A stretch of DNA of 64,000 nt, from positions 1-64,000 of the forward strand of contig NZ_SIRE01000011.1 of the NCBI RefSeq assembly GCF_004307995.1, given 5' to 3'. Shown piece after piece: positions 54,805 through 63,956 of the stretch. The first letter of the stretch is position 1. Every line of letters begins with the position of its first letter. The position numbers and the translations under genes were made by a program. The stretch comes from Paenibacillus thalictri. GTDB taxonomy: Bacteria > Bacillota > Bacilli > Paenibacillales > NBRC-103111. The notes under the pieces are model-generated. The model searched no databases and was not told where the DNA came from. It was given only the letters and a program-made list of their open reading frames with translations.

Positions 54805-55338
54805 TGCACCGATGTCCATGGCGGAGCAGCAACGTGCCGGCATTCTGGCATCGATCACACGATTGCCCAGGCTGCGCTGGAAAGCGATTGAGGGGCTTCT
54901 GCCCCCGGCAACAACCTTTTCGGCATCAAGGGATCCGGACAAGAGTTTGCCAAGCAGGAGTACGTTAACGGCCATTTTGTCACAGTGACGGACGGCTTCA
55001 GGGTATATGACAGCTTAATCAATCACAGCAATTTTTTGCTCTCAAATGGGCGCTACGCAGCGGCGGGATTCCTGAATTGCTGCAAGTACCTTGATTACGC
55101 CGGGGCAACTCGGGCGCTTCAAACTGCTGGCTATGCGACGGATCGAAACTATGCCGCGAGCTTATCAGTATCATTGAACAATACAGCTTGGCTCAATATG
55201 ATCGCGCTGCCTTTGCGGTCGTGGAGGATGAGGATGTGCCGAAGCTTGACCAGGGCGTCGCTCAGACGCTGATTAATACTTACCTCAAGCCGTCGTGGGA
55301 AGTTGCTAACCAACAAGAAAAAAAGAAATTCCTTTAAA
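54805..55338 (+). pseudogene. Decayed glucosaminidase (phage/endolysin type)
   Basis: Translated piecewise, the segment gives MSMAEQQRAGI, IAQAALESD, GNNLFGIKGSGQEFAKQEYVNGHFVTVTDGFRVYDS, NHSNFLLSNGRYAAAGF and a C-terminal VEDEDVPKLDQGVAQTLINTYLKPSW. These are the hallmarks of an N-acetylglucosaminidase (FlgJ/endolysin type). Lesions: a two-base insertion near 54857, a nonsense TGA at 54889-54891 where Trp is expected, a small in-frame deletion after VYDS, and a one-base loss near 55160. The 5' end is missing. It ends directly against the DUF5131 remnant. Confidence 0.82.
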
Positions 55339-55820
55339 TTTTATTCAAAAGGTATTTAGAACAATGGCAATGGCTCATTGGCACACCTTTCAGATCTTAA
55401 CGAAACGTTCAGATCGACTTCTTGAACTTTCTGAAAAACTACCTTGGCCAGAAAATATTTGGAAAGGGGTTAGCGTTGAGAATCAAAGGGTCGTTTCTCG
55501 GATTAACGATTTACGTCAAGTACCTGCAAAAGTGCGGTTTTTATCAATAGAGCCTTTAATTGGGCCAATAAATAACCTGGATCTGAGCGGGATACATTGG
55601 GTAATCGTGGGTGGAGTCTGGGTATGGGGCAAGATCTATGGAAGAACAATGGGTTAGGTATATCAGGGACATGTGTTTAGAACAAAACGTAGCTTTTTTC
55701 TTCAAACAGTGGGGTGGCGTACAAAAACATCGTACCGGAAGAATTCTTGAAGGTCGTACCTGGGACGAATTCCCTGATGATCGTAAGGAATATGTAAAAG
55801 AAGAACTGCTTCTCACCTAA
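55339..55820 (+). pseudogene. Truncated and frameshifted DUF5131 (phage Gp37/Gp68) gene
   Basis: The first part reads NFIQKVFRTMAMAHWHTFQILTKRSDRLLELSEKLPWPENIWKGVSVENQ...FLSIEPLIGPI...HWVIVGG, the second ESGYGARSMEEQWVRYIRDMCLEQNVAFFFKQWGG. About two bases are lost near 55612-55617, shifting the frame between the two parts. The N-terminal third of the protein (with its Cys motif) is absent. A terminator follows. Confidence 0.82.
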
Positions 55821-55829
55821 GTGTTTTAG

Positions 55830-55863
55830 AGTCCCCGCCAGCTCAGGTTGGCGGGGACTTTTC
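55830..55863 (+). terminator. Terminator after the DUF5131 remnant
   Basis: AGTCCCCGCCA (55830-55840) pairs with TGGCGGGGACT (55849-55859), then TTTT. Confidence 0.88.
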
Positions 55864-55996
55864 CATTTTCGACAAATTTACTCATTCAAAATACTATTAT
55901 TACATAATATGGTAAATTTAACTTGGACAGATCATGTTTTAATTTGTAATATATTCAATGGTTTTGAAAATATATAAGATAAAGGGAGAGATTTTA

Positions 55997-57319
55997 TTGA
56001 AGAAAATTTGTTATTTATTAGCTTTTGCCATGACATTGCTGGTTTTATTACCCGTATCTTCAGCTTTTGCGGCAACAGTTGGGCAACAATTAACGTCACC
56101 AGAGGAAGGTTGGAAAAGGTACGATGATAAAGACCCTGCCATAGTTTATACGGGCAGTTGGACGGATCAAACAATTAGCGGGGCCTATAAAGGAGCACTG
56201 AAAGCTACTACTTATAATGTACCTGCTGCAATTGGTTCTTTCGCATCTTTTGAATTTGTTGGTACAAAGATTCGATTGATTGGAGAGTATTGGACAACTA
56301 CTTCAACGAGTATTGATGTTTATATTGATGACGAATTTGTCCAAAATATCTCGCAAAGGAATGGTTCAGTCCAAACAAGGCAAATTTTAAACTATGAGGC
56401 CATAGATCTACCAAACGGTAAGCATAGTGTGAAGATAATAAATAGAACTCAACTTTATTTGGTTATTGATGCAATCGATATCGACGAGTCAGGTTACTTG
56501 ATTAACCCAAATATCGGTATTTCAACAAACCTAACAGCAAGTGGAGGTAATGCAAATGTTCAACTAAATTGGTCAGTTGTGTCCGATGCAACTAGCTACA
56601 ATATTAAACGTTCGGCAACTCAAAATGGGCCATATACCACGATCGCTTCAAACATAGAAAGTGTAAATTTCATCGATACATCGGTCACTAATGGAAACAC
56701 TTATTATTATATCGTAACTGCTGTAAATTCAAATGGCGAAGGCGGAAGTTCGAATGAAGCATCAGCAACACCTAAGGTTGGAGTAACAATTCCGGCAGCG
56801 CCGCTTAATCTGGCAGCTAGCGGCGGAGATACAAAGGTAACTCTAACATGGGATGCTGTAGTTGGAGCAACTGGCTACAAGGTGAAGCGATCGACAACTC
56901 CGGGCGGACCATACACAACGATTACGTCAAATGTATATGGCGCCTCTTTTGTCGATACTAGCGTTGTAAATGGTACAACATATTACTATATTGTCACAGC
57001 TATAAATTCAGCCGGCGAGAGCGGAAACTCTAACGAAGCGTCTGCAACACCTACTGCACCTACAGCACCTAATACAGGTCGAGCATTACTTGTGATACAA
57101 CTCACCAACGGAGTAGAAAAAGAATTCGACCTCTCCATGACCGAAGTTAATGCATTTATCAGCTGGTACGAAGGCAAAGCTGCCGGAACAGGTACTGCGT
57201 CCTTTGGGATCGATAAGCATGATAACAACAAGGGACCGTTCAAAAGTAGAAAAGACTATGTGATCTTTGATAAAATCGTTTCTTATGAAGTAAACGTGTA
57301 TACTCCTTCGGTACAATAA
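55997..57319 (+). CDS. Secreted protein with two fibronectin type III domains
   Basis: 440 residues. Signal peptide (ICYLLAFAMTLLVLLPVSSAFA), an N-terminal beta-sandwich resembling a carbohydrate-binding module (TYNVPAAIGSFASFEFVGTKIRLIGEYW, VYIDDEFVQNIS), then two closely similar FN3 repeats near 205-285 and 295-375 (NLTASGG/NLAASGG, each ending SNEASATP), and a C-terminal domain (ALLVIQLTNGVEKEFDLSMTEVNAFISWYEG). TTG start at 55997 has AGGGAGA upstream. Extracellular; ligand unknown. Confidence 0.83.
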   Translation: MKKICYLLAFAMTLLVLLPVSSAFAATVGQQLTSPEEGWKRYDDKDPAIVYTGSWTDQTISGAYKGALKATTYNVPAAIGSFASFEFVGTKIRLIGEYWTTTSTSIDVYIDDEFVQNISQRNGSVQTRQILNYEAIDLPNGKHSVKIINRTQLYLVIDAIDIDESGYLINPNIGISTNLTASGGNANVQLNWSVVSDATSYNIKRSATQNGPYTTIASNIESVNFIDTSVTNGNTYYYIVTAVNSNGEGGSSNEASATPKVGVTIPAAPLNLAASGGDTKVTLTWDAVVGATGYKVKRSTTPGGPYTTITSNVYGASFVDTSVVNGTTYYYIVTAINSAGESGNSNEASATPTAPTAPNTGRALLVIQLTNGVEKEFDLSMTEVNAFISWYEGKAAGTGTASFGIDKHDNNKGPFKSRKDYVIFDKIVSYEVNVYTPSVQ

Positions 57320-57420
57320 AAACCATCAAATCCCAACAAAAATAAGGAATATTATTTGATGGGTGATGTAAAAATTATCGGAAAAGTTGTGGAAGTTAGA
57401 ATCGCTGTTAGCTAGAAACT

Positions 57421-57466
57421 AATAAGCGCAAACCAATGTAAATTTCATTGGTTTGCGCTTATTTTG
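57421..57466. terminator. Very stable bidirectional terminator
   Basis: AATAAGCGCAAACCAATG (57421-57438) pairs perfectly over 18 bases with CATTGGTTTGCGCTTATT (57446-57463), then TTT. From here to 57846 no gene is supported. This stretch also holds an 11-bp tandem repeat TTCGTCAACAA (57484-57505), and a minus-strand hairpin with T-tract (CGCGCAACC/GGTTTGCGCG, 57564-57586). Confidence 0.88.
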
Positions 57467-57846
57467 GCTAATGGCGGACCATCTTCGTCAACAATTCGTC
57501 AACAACTCGGAATAATGGCTGGATAGGAAGTGTTTTGAGGACCTTAATTAAGAACAAAAAAATCGCGCAACCATAAGGTTTGCGCGGCTCTGCATAACAG
57601 AAAGTATTCGGGGCCCATTGCTGGGCCCCTTCATGGGAGAGGAGAAACCGGACGAAGAGCTTATGGGGAACGTAAGTCTTCTCCGCGGTTGTCTACGACA
57701 TGTTCTATGTCGATACTACCATGTTGCACACGTAACAGGTAAAATATACATCGGCGGCCAAATTTTTTGTGAAAATGAACGAGGGTATGGTACGATAGCA
57801 GTATTGTCTCAACATTACCGCAAGAAGCAAAAGGGTGGAAAAACGC

Positions 57847-58413
57847 GTGAGAGTCATATCCGGCACAGCCAGGGGAAGAAGTCTGAAGGCGGTTCCCGGT
57901 CAAGGCACAAGACCAACAACGGATAAAGTGAAAGAAGCGATATTCAGCATGATCGGCCCTTATTTTGACGGAGGCATCGTGTTGGATTTATTTGCAGGCA
58001 CAGGGGGGCTTGGCATTGAGGCGTTAAGCCGCGGCATGGAGAAGGCGATATTTACCGACATCGATAAAAAAAGCATCGACGTGATCCGCGACAATGTGCG
58101 TACCGCCGGCTTTGCGGAGCAAGCGGAAATATACCGCAACGATGCCGGGAAGGCGCTGAAGGTGCTGGCCAAACGCGGCGTGCAGCTCGACCTGGTGTTT
58201 CTCGATCCTCCGTACCGGCTCAAACTATTGCGGGAACTGGTCGAGACGATGCTGGAGGAACAGCTGCTCTCCGAGCATGCCGTAATCGTTATGGAACACG
58301 ATGCGGAGGACAAGCATGAGATGCCCATCGGCCGATTTACACCGGTCCGCAGAGCGGAATACGGTGATACGGCTGTCACCATTTACAAAAATTCCGGTCC
58401 GGAAACAGAATGA
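57847..58413 (+). CDS. rsmD: 16S rRNA (guanine(966)-N(2))-methyltransferase
   Basis: 188 residues. SAM-binding VLDLFAGTGGLGIEALSRG and catalytic FLDPPYRL (N-DPPY class). N-terminal RVISGTARGRSLKAVPG is the usual RsmD start. GTG 57847 is chosen because AAGGGTGG sits nine bases upstream; an earlier GTG at 57835 lies inside that SD. It is followed by coaD, as in other Bacillales. Confidence 0.95.
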   Translation: MRVISGTARGRSLKAVPGQGTRPTTDKVKEAIFSMIGPYFDGGIVLDLFAGTGGLGIEALSRGMEKAIFTDIDKKSIDVIRDNVRTAGFAEQAEIYRNDAGKALKVLAKRGVQLDLVFLDPPYRLKLLRELVETMLEEQLLSEHAVIVMEHDAEDKHEMPIGRFTPVRRAEYGDTAVTIYKNSGPETE

Positions 58414-58425
58414 ACAAGGAGATGA

Positions 58426-58926
<501 letters not shown>

Positions 58927-59097
58927 CCGGCTCGTGAAATGCCGGTATGCGAACGGGCGGCGCTCAGCGAAGAGGCTGCGAACAGTCGGCCCTGGGGCGG
59001 TGCGGCAAGGAATTGCCCGGTCCGCATGCCCCGATTCCCGTTTCACCGGTGCGGCAGGCAGCACGGCACGCGGCTTGAACAAGGTAAGGCGCAGCCT

Positions 59098-60372
59098 TTA
59101 CGGCTGGCGCCGGTTTTTCCATATAAACGAAACGATGATGGAAAACACAAGAAAGGCCAGCAGCAGCATGCCGAATTGAAGCATCATCGGGCTGACAAAA
59201 AACCACAGCCCGCTCTTCAAGACGCCGCCCGCGTGGTCTGCCGTCCGGGCCGCGCCCGACAAGAAGCTGGGCTCGGCGCCATCCAGCCAGCGCTCCAGCG
59301 GTGTCCATAACGCCCAGGTGCTGACAAAAGCAAGCGCCGCGTGAAGCCCGCGCATTTTTACAAAATGGGGAAAGCGAATTTTCGCGTCGATGGTCAGGCT
59401 TCGCACCTGCAGGTGAACCGACAGCCCGCCCCAGGCTAAGGCGGCGCTTAAGACGGAAGCCTGCCACACCGGAGACGGCAAGTCCGTCTGGCTGATCGCA
59501 AACGTGCCGAGGTGCACTTCCGTCAAGGCGGGCAGGATCAGCATCAGCCACTTGTGCACTTCCTGCACCGGCAGCCCCAACGAACCGGCGGCTTGACTCA
59601 GCCAATCGACGGCGCCGCTTAAGCCAATTACGCCTAGAAGCACGGAAAACATCATGATATAGCCGCCGATCGCCATCAAATTGTTAACCGACGAAATGAC
59701 GGAGTCGCCGAGAATTTTGCCGAACGTGCGGCCGTCTTCCTGGTGGGCCATCTGCATCGCGTAAGCGGCGCGGGCGGGCAGCGAAGCTTGCGGATCGGGA
59801 TGCTCCAGCCAGCTGGAGCGGGTATCGAGAGCGGTTTCGGCTTGTTCTTGCTTGTCCTTGAAGCGGGAAGCGACAGCCGCCAGCAGCAGGGCCGAGCCGT
59901 AATGAATGACGGCCAGCATCAGGCCGAGGCGAGCATTTTGGAAAAATCCGACACCTACGACGGCTACAAGGAACACCGGGCTGCACGTATGGGACAACGA
60001 AAGCAGGCGGTCGGCTTCATGCGGCTTGACCAGCTTGCTGCCGCTGAGTGTGCGGACGGCGGCCGCCCCGGCCGGGAAACCTGCGATCCAGCCTATGGCC
60101 AGCGACCAGCCCCCGGCTCCGGGCAGCTTTAGCAGCCGCCGCATGGCCGGTTCCAGCAGCTTGCCGAGACCGTGGATTACACCCATGCCGGTCATCATTT
60201 CGGTTAGAATGAAAAAGGGCAGCAGCGCGGGAAAGACGAGCTTCCACCAGAGATGAAGCCCCTGCAGCGAGGCATGAAACGCTTTATCGGGAAACAATAT
60301 GATGCATACTACGAGCAGCAAAGCCATTAGTCCCATCAACACGGTGGCGGAGGCCGCCTTACGCTGATTCAC
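59098..60372 (-). CDS. ylbJ: Sporulation integral membrane protein YlbJ
   Basis: 424 residues with many membrane segments; LLPFFILTEMMTGMGVIHGLGKLLEPAMRRLLKLPG, GWIAGFPAGAAAVRTL and SHTCSPVFLVAVVGVGFF are typical of the nucleoside-recognition (Gate) domain of YlbJ/SpoVM-like proteins. Position between coaD and ylbL is conserved. The GTG at 60372 has GGAG eight bases upstream; a GTG at 60381 overlaps that SD. Confidence 0.93.
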   Translation of the reverse strand: MNQRKAASATVLMGLMALLLVVCIILFPDKAFHASLQGLHLWWKLVFPALLPFFILTEMMTGMGVIHGLGKLLEPAMRRLLKLPGAGGWSLAIGWIAGFPAGAAAVRTLSGSKLVKPHEADRLLSLSHTCSPVFLVAVVGVGFFQNARLGLMLAVIHYGSALLLAAVASRFKDKQEQAETALDTRSSWLEHPDPQASLPARAAYAMQMAHQEDGRTFGKILGDSVISSVNNLMAIGGYIMMFSVLLGVIGLSGAVDWLSQAAGSLGLPVQEVHKWLMLILPALTEVHLGTFAISQTDLPSPVWQASVLSAALAWGGLSVHLQVRSLTIDAKIRFPHFVKMRGLHAALAFVSTWALWTPLERWLDGAEPSFLSGAARTADHAGGVLKSGLWFFVSPMMLQFGMLLLAFLVFSIIVSFIWKNRRQP

Positions 60373-60499
60373 GGTAATCACTCCAATATATAGCCGAATG
60401 GTACATGTTTACGCATGGAAACAGCTGTTTAGACCAAGCCTTCCGCCGCATACAAATAAACTGCAGGTTATGTTTTTGCTCAAAAGGGAGAGTTTTATC

Positions 60500-61600
60500 A
60501 TGGAACGAGGTCCGGCTCATCGTATCCGCAATTCGCGTATCGTCGTTTCGGTTTTTATCGGTCTTGTGCTTATGTATTTGCTTGTGTTTATGCCGCTGCC
60601 GATGTTTATTTTTCAGCCCGGCACGGCTGACCCGATCAAGCCGATGGTGCGCGTCAAAGGCGGGGATGCCGAGGAAAAAGGGGCGTTTATGCTGACGACT
60701 GTGCGGGTCAGCGACGCAAGTATCACCAGTCTGCTGGTGGCGATGGTGCATCCTTATGAGGATATTTACTTTAAGAAGGATATTTTCAAAAATGGGGAAA
60801 ACGAGCGGGAATACACGCAGCGGCAGGAAATTGTGATGCAGTCGTCGCAGATGAATGCGATTCAAGCCGCATACCGGAAGCTGAATATTCCGTTTCACAT
60901 TCAGAACGACGGGCTTGTCGTTGTGCGGACCCTGCCCGGGTATCCCGCGGAGAAAGAGCTGATCGCCGGGGACTCGATTGTCAAGATCAATCAGGATCCG
61001 GTCAAATCTAGCGCAGAGCTGAACGAGCTGATGAAGTCCAAAAAACCCGGCAATACGATCGTTGTGACGTATAAGCGGAAGGGCGAGGAGAAAGCGGCCA
61101 ACTTGACGCTGACGGCGCTGCCGGCCGAGAAAGATGCGAACGGTAACGTCACCTCCGAAAGGGCGGGGCTGGGAATTGTGCCGGCCGATGTGCAGTCGAT
61201 CAAGGCCGATCAGGACGGCAAGCAGGTGAAAATCAAAGCGGGGGAAATCGGAGGTCCTTCGGCAGGACTTATGTTTTCGCTGGAAATTTACAACAAGCTG
61301 ACGCCGGGCGATCTCAGCAAAGGTTACCGGATTGCCGGCACGGGCACCATATCGGCCAAAGGAACCGTAGGTTCAATCGGCGGTATCGAGCATAAGATCA
61401 TCGCTGCAAGCAAAGCGAAAGCGGACATCTTTTTTGCGCCAAAAGACGAAACGGCCGAAGCGAGTGGCGGAACTCCGGCCAGAAATTATTCGGACGCCAA
61501 AAAACGGGCGGACGATATTCATACCAAAATGAAAATCGTGCCCGTCGGCACATTGGACGAAGCGATCGCTTATTTGCAGCAGCTCGAGCCGAAATCGTAG
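60500..61600 (+). CDS. ylbL: PDZ-Lon-type membrane serine protease (YlbL/SepM-like)
   Basis: 366 residues. One N-terminal membrane segment (VSVFIGLVLMYLLVFMPLPMFIF), a PDZ domain (GLVVVRTLPGYPAEKELIAGDSIVKIN), and an S16 Lon-type protease domain with catalytic Ser in GGPSAGLMFSLE and Lys in GIEHKIIAASKAKAD. SepM homologues process pheromone peptides; YlbL is induced or regulated in DNA damage recovery in Bacillus. ATG 60500 with SD GGGAGA. Its 3' end overlaps the convergent tmcAL gene by about 31 bases. Confidence 0.92.
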   Translation: MERGPAHRIRNSRIVVSVFIGLVLMYLLVFMPLPMFIFQPGTADPIKPMVRVKGGDAEEKGAFMLTTVRVSDASITSLLVAMVHPYEDIYFKKDIFKNGENEREYTQRQEIVMQSSQMNAIQAAYRKLNIPFHIQNDGLVVVRTLPGYPAEKELIAGDSIVKINQDPVKSSAELNELMKSKKPGNTIVVTYKRKGEEKAANLTLTALPAEKDANGNVTSERAGLGIVPADVQSIKADQDGKQVKIKAGEIGGPSAGLMFSLEIYNKLTPGDLSKGYRIAGTGTISAKGTVGSIGGIEHKIIAASKAKADIFFAPKDETAEASGGTPARNYSDAKKRADDIHTKMKIVPVGTLDEAIAYLQQLEPKS

Positions 61601-62832
61601 GAAGAGGGGCGGATCGGCGGCTGGTAATAGTCGCGGAACAGATCGTCCGCCTGCGCGTCCCGGTAAGCCAGCGCATACATGGACGAAGCGCGGATATCCA
61701 TCTCTAGCATCAGATTTTCGGCGCCGCCGACCTTGCTGACGACGGGAACTTTGGCCGTCGTTTTCATCCGCTTCAAAAGCTGTTGCCCCGTTTCGCTGAA
61801 GCCAAGCACACGCAAATACGGGACGCCTTGCCGCAATAAACTTGCGTCAAGCTGCTGCTTGCGGTGGCCAAGCAAAATCCGCAGCAGCATGCGCTGCAGC
61901 TTAGGCAGCGTGTAACGTTTTGTCTTCAGCTGCGCCAGCAACTGCTCAACGATGAGGGGCTGATCCGGACGAAGCCGGGGCAGCGCCATTTTGATCCGGT
62001 GCTCCAGCCCTTCCGCCACCTCATAGAAGGCGGCGAGATCTTCCGCTGTTTGTCCCAGCAGCTGATGCAGCAGCGGGCGGGAGAAGTTGTCCCACGTGAT
62101 AGGACCGCGGCCGCATTCCCATTCCCGCAGCAAAATGCGGTAGGTGGATTCGGGCACAAACGGGCGCACGGCGTCCAGCCGGCGTTCTTCCAGCAGCAGC
62201 TTGCGGATGGCGGTGGCGCTGGCGATCTGCGCGTCGTCGATGGTCGTTTGGTTATAGCCCGCTTTTTGGCGGGTAATGGTCAGCGGCCGAATGTTGCTTT
62301 GCAGCCGCTTGAGCGAGATTAAATAATGCAAGCCCAGCGTATTGTTCGGCTTCGACAGCTCGGCGGGATCTACGCCCGGCAGCAGCCTTGCCGCCGCCCT
62401 GCTGTATGCGGCGGGATAAGGGAGGCCGCCTTTCAGCTCTTCGCGGATCAGCGCCTTGAAGGCGTCGCTTTCTGCAGCCAGGTGGCCTGAGAGCACGTCC
62501 AAAGCGGAGATATCGCCGCTTTCGCTGCCGAAGCAGAGGCTGTCGACGACGCCGGTGGCGTCGAGCGCAGAAACTGCGCCGTAGGCGAACCATTCCGCAG
62601 GCTGGGAGGCGTACGCCGCCGGCAGCTCCAGCACGAGATCGGCACCCATCTCCAGCGCCATTTCGGCGCGGGCCCATTTGTTCACGATCGCGGGTTCGCC
62701 GCGCTGTAAAAAATGCCCGCTCATCACGGCGACCGCCGCTTCCGCATCCGCGGAGCGCTTCGATTCGCGGAAATGGTAGGCATGGCCGTTATGCAGCGGG
62801 TTGTATTCAACAATTAGACCAACCGTGTTCAT
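61570..62832 (-). CDS. tmcAL: tRNA(Met) cytidine acetate ligase
   Basis: 420 residues. N-terminal nucleotidyltransferase motif GLIVEYNPLHNGHAYHF, and VAVMSGHFLQRGEPAIVNKWARAEMALEMGADLVLELP. YlbM/TmcAL makes acetyl-AMP to acetylate the wobble cytidine of elongator tRNA(Met). ATG 62832 has GGAGGAG upstream; longer in-frame starts exist but have no SD. Conserved position. Confidence 0.94.
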   Translation of the reverse strand: MNTVGLIVEYNPLHNGHAYHFRESKRSADAEAAVAVMSGHFLQRGEPAIVNKWARAEMALEMGADLVLELPAAYASQPAEWFAYGAVSALDATGVVDSLCFGSESGDISALDVLSGHLAAESDAFKALIREELKGGLPYPAAYSRAAARLLPGVDPAELSKPNNTLGLHYLISLKRLQSNIRPLTITRQKAGYNQTTIDDAQIASATAIRKLLLEERRLDAVRPFVPESTYRILLREWECGRGPITWDNFSRPLLHQLLGQTAEDLAAFYEVAEGLEHRIKMALPRLRPDQPLIVEQLLAQLKTKRYTLPKLQRMLLRILLGHRKQQLDASLLRQGVPYLRVLGFSETGQQLLKRMKTTAKVPVVSKVGGAENLMLEMDIRASSMYALAYRDAQADDLFRDYYQPPIRPSSYDFGSSCCK

Positions 62833-62922
62833 AGCTCCTCCAGATGACAAATGTGTCTCCTTATTATACATGAAGTGACACAATTTCGTCATATTGCCAA
62901 ATTTCCAGTGAATTGTTCTATA

Positions 62923-62996
62923 CGAAGCGAGTTTTCTTGCCAGAAAACTCTTAGCTTATCCTTCCGAAGTGAGTTTTCTTGCCAGAAAACTCTTAG
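62923..62996. repeat. Two tandem hairpin repeats upstream of yceD
   Basis: A 32-bp unit (CGAAGYGAGTTTTCTTGCC then AGAAAACTCTTAG) occurs at 62923-62954 and 62965-62996, one mismatch, period 42 bases. Each is a hairpin with arms GAGTTTTCT and AGAAAACTC. They sit between divergent tmcAL and the yceD promoter region. Confidence 0.72.
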
Positions 62997-63072
62997 GATT
63001 TTCAAGAGTAAATGTTGACAAAATACAAGTAATGTCGATATAATAAGTTTTGTTTGTTTGGGGTGATAATAC

Positions 63073-63585
63073 GTGCTGATGAACATAAAAGAATTAGCGA
63101 TGAAGGGAAACACCCAGCATATATCGGAACAGCTAGATGTGACCGATGTTCTGAAGGAACGTGGCGACCTGCTCGGGTTCAGCCCGCTGAACGTGCAGCT
63201 TACGGCTAGATACATAGCTGACGCCGCCCAGGTGGACGGCGAGCTTGAGATGGATGTCGAGATGCCTTGCTCCAGATGCTTGAAGCCTGTACACGAGCAT
63301 TTGACCATACCCTTTCATGAAGCCTTCGTGAAGAAGGATGCTGAGCACAAGGAAGAAGATGAAGACAGTGATTTCATCCTTGTCGAAGAAGATAAGGTGG
63401 ACCTGACGGAGTATTTGATCCAGGACATGCTGCTTTCATTGCCGTTCGTGCCGTTGTGCGACGAAGATTGCAAAGGGCTTTGCCCGGTATGCGGAGTCGA
63501 CCGCAATGAAACGCCATGCGAATGTAGACAAGAGAAAATTGATCCCCGTTTGGCCGGACTGGCGGATTTTTTCAAGCAGGAATAA
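63073..63585 (+). CDS. YceD/DUF177 family protein
   Basis: 170 residues. Two Cys clusters: CSRCLKPV in the middle and [23 protein letters not shown] near the C-terminus, the likely zinc ligands of the DUF177 family. Acidic central segment ([20 protein letters not shown]). YceD precedes rpmF in most bacteria and is linked to 23S rRNA accumulation. GTG 63073 with SD GGGGTGA; ATG 63079 is an alternative. Confidence 0.92.
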   Translation: MLMNIKELAMKGNTQHISEQLDVTDVLKERGDLLGFSPLNVQLTARYIADAAQVDGELEMDVEMPCSRCLKPVHEHLTIPFHEAFVKKDAEHKEEDEDSDFILVEEDKVDLTEYLIQDMLLSLPFVPLCDEDCKGLCPVCGVDRNETPCECRQEKIDPRLAGLADFFKQE

Positions 63586-63617
63586 AGGCCGTGAATTCCT
63601 TGAAGGAGGTGGGAAGT

Positions 63618-63791
63618 ATGGCAGTACCTCAGAGAAGAACATCGAAAACTCGCCGCGATAAGCGTCGTACTCATTTTAAACTGGAAGTTCCAGGCATGGT
63701 GAAATGCGATCAATGCGGAGAATTGAAATTGGCTCACCGCATTTGCAAAGTTTGCGGTTCTTACAAAGGAAGAGAAATCATCAGCAAGTAA
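63618..63791 (+). CDS. rpmF: 50S ribosomal protein L32
   Basis: 57 residues. [20 protein letters not shown], then [18 protein letters not shown] with two CxxC pairs (zinc-type L32, not the C-minus paralogue). ATG 63618 has AAGGAGGTGG upstream. Confidence 0.98.
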   Translation: MAVPQRRTSKTRRDKRRTHFKLEVPGMVKCDQCGELKLAHRICKVCGSYKGREIISK

Positions 63792-63803
63792 TTTAAAGTA
63801 AAG

Positions 63804-63840
63804 ATAGTACTTCATCAGGTGGTGAGGTGCTATTTTTTTT
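63804..63840 (+). terminator. Terminator after rpmF
   Basis: ATAGTACTTCA (63804-63814) pairs with TGAGGTGCTAT (63823-63833), then eight T. Confidence 0.9.
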
Positions 63841-63892
63841 GGATTCAAGCAATTCCCCCTTTTCTTTCTTAAGAAGTTTTTATATACTAACG

Positions 63893-63910
63893 TTTAGTAC
63901 CTGGTGTTAA
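63893..63910. promoter_or_regulatory. FapR operator
   Basis: TTTAGTACCTGGTGTTAA matches the FapR box (ATTAGTACCT-N2-NCTAAT type) that controls fatty-acid synthesis operons and fapR itself. A TATACT -10 element lies just before it at 63883-63888. Confidence 0.8.
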
Positions 63911-63956
63911 TGACAGCCATTATAGATCCTATCCAATACAAAGGCGGTGCGTTGCT

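Noticed and set aside
62923..62996. Tandem repeats as a CRISPR array
   Set aside because: Only two units, 10-base spacing and self-complementary arms; no cas genes.
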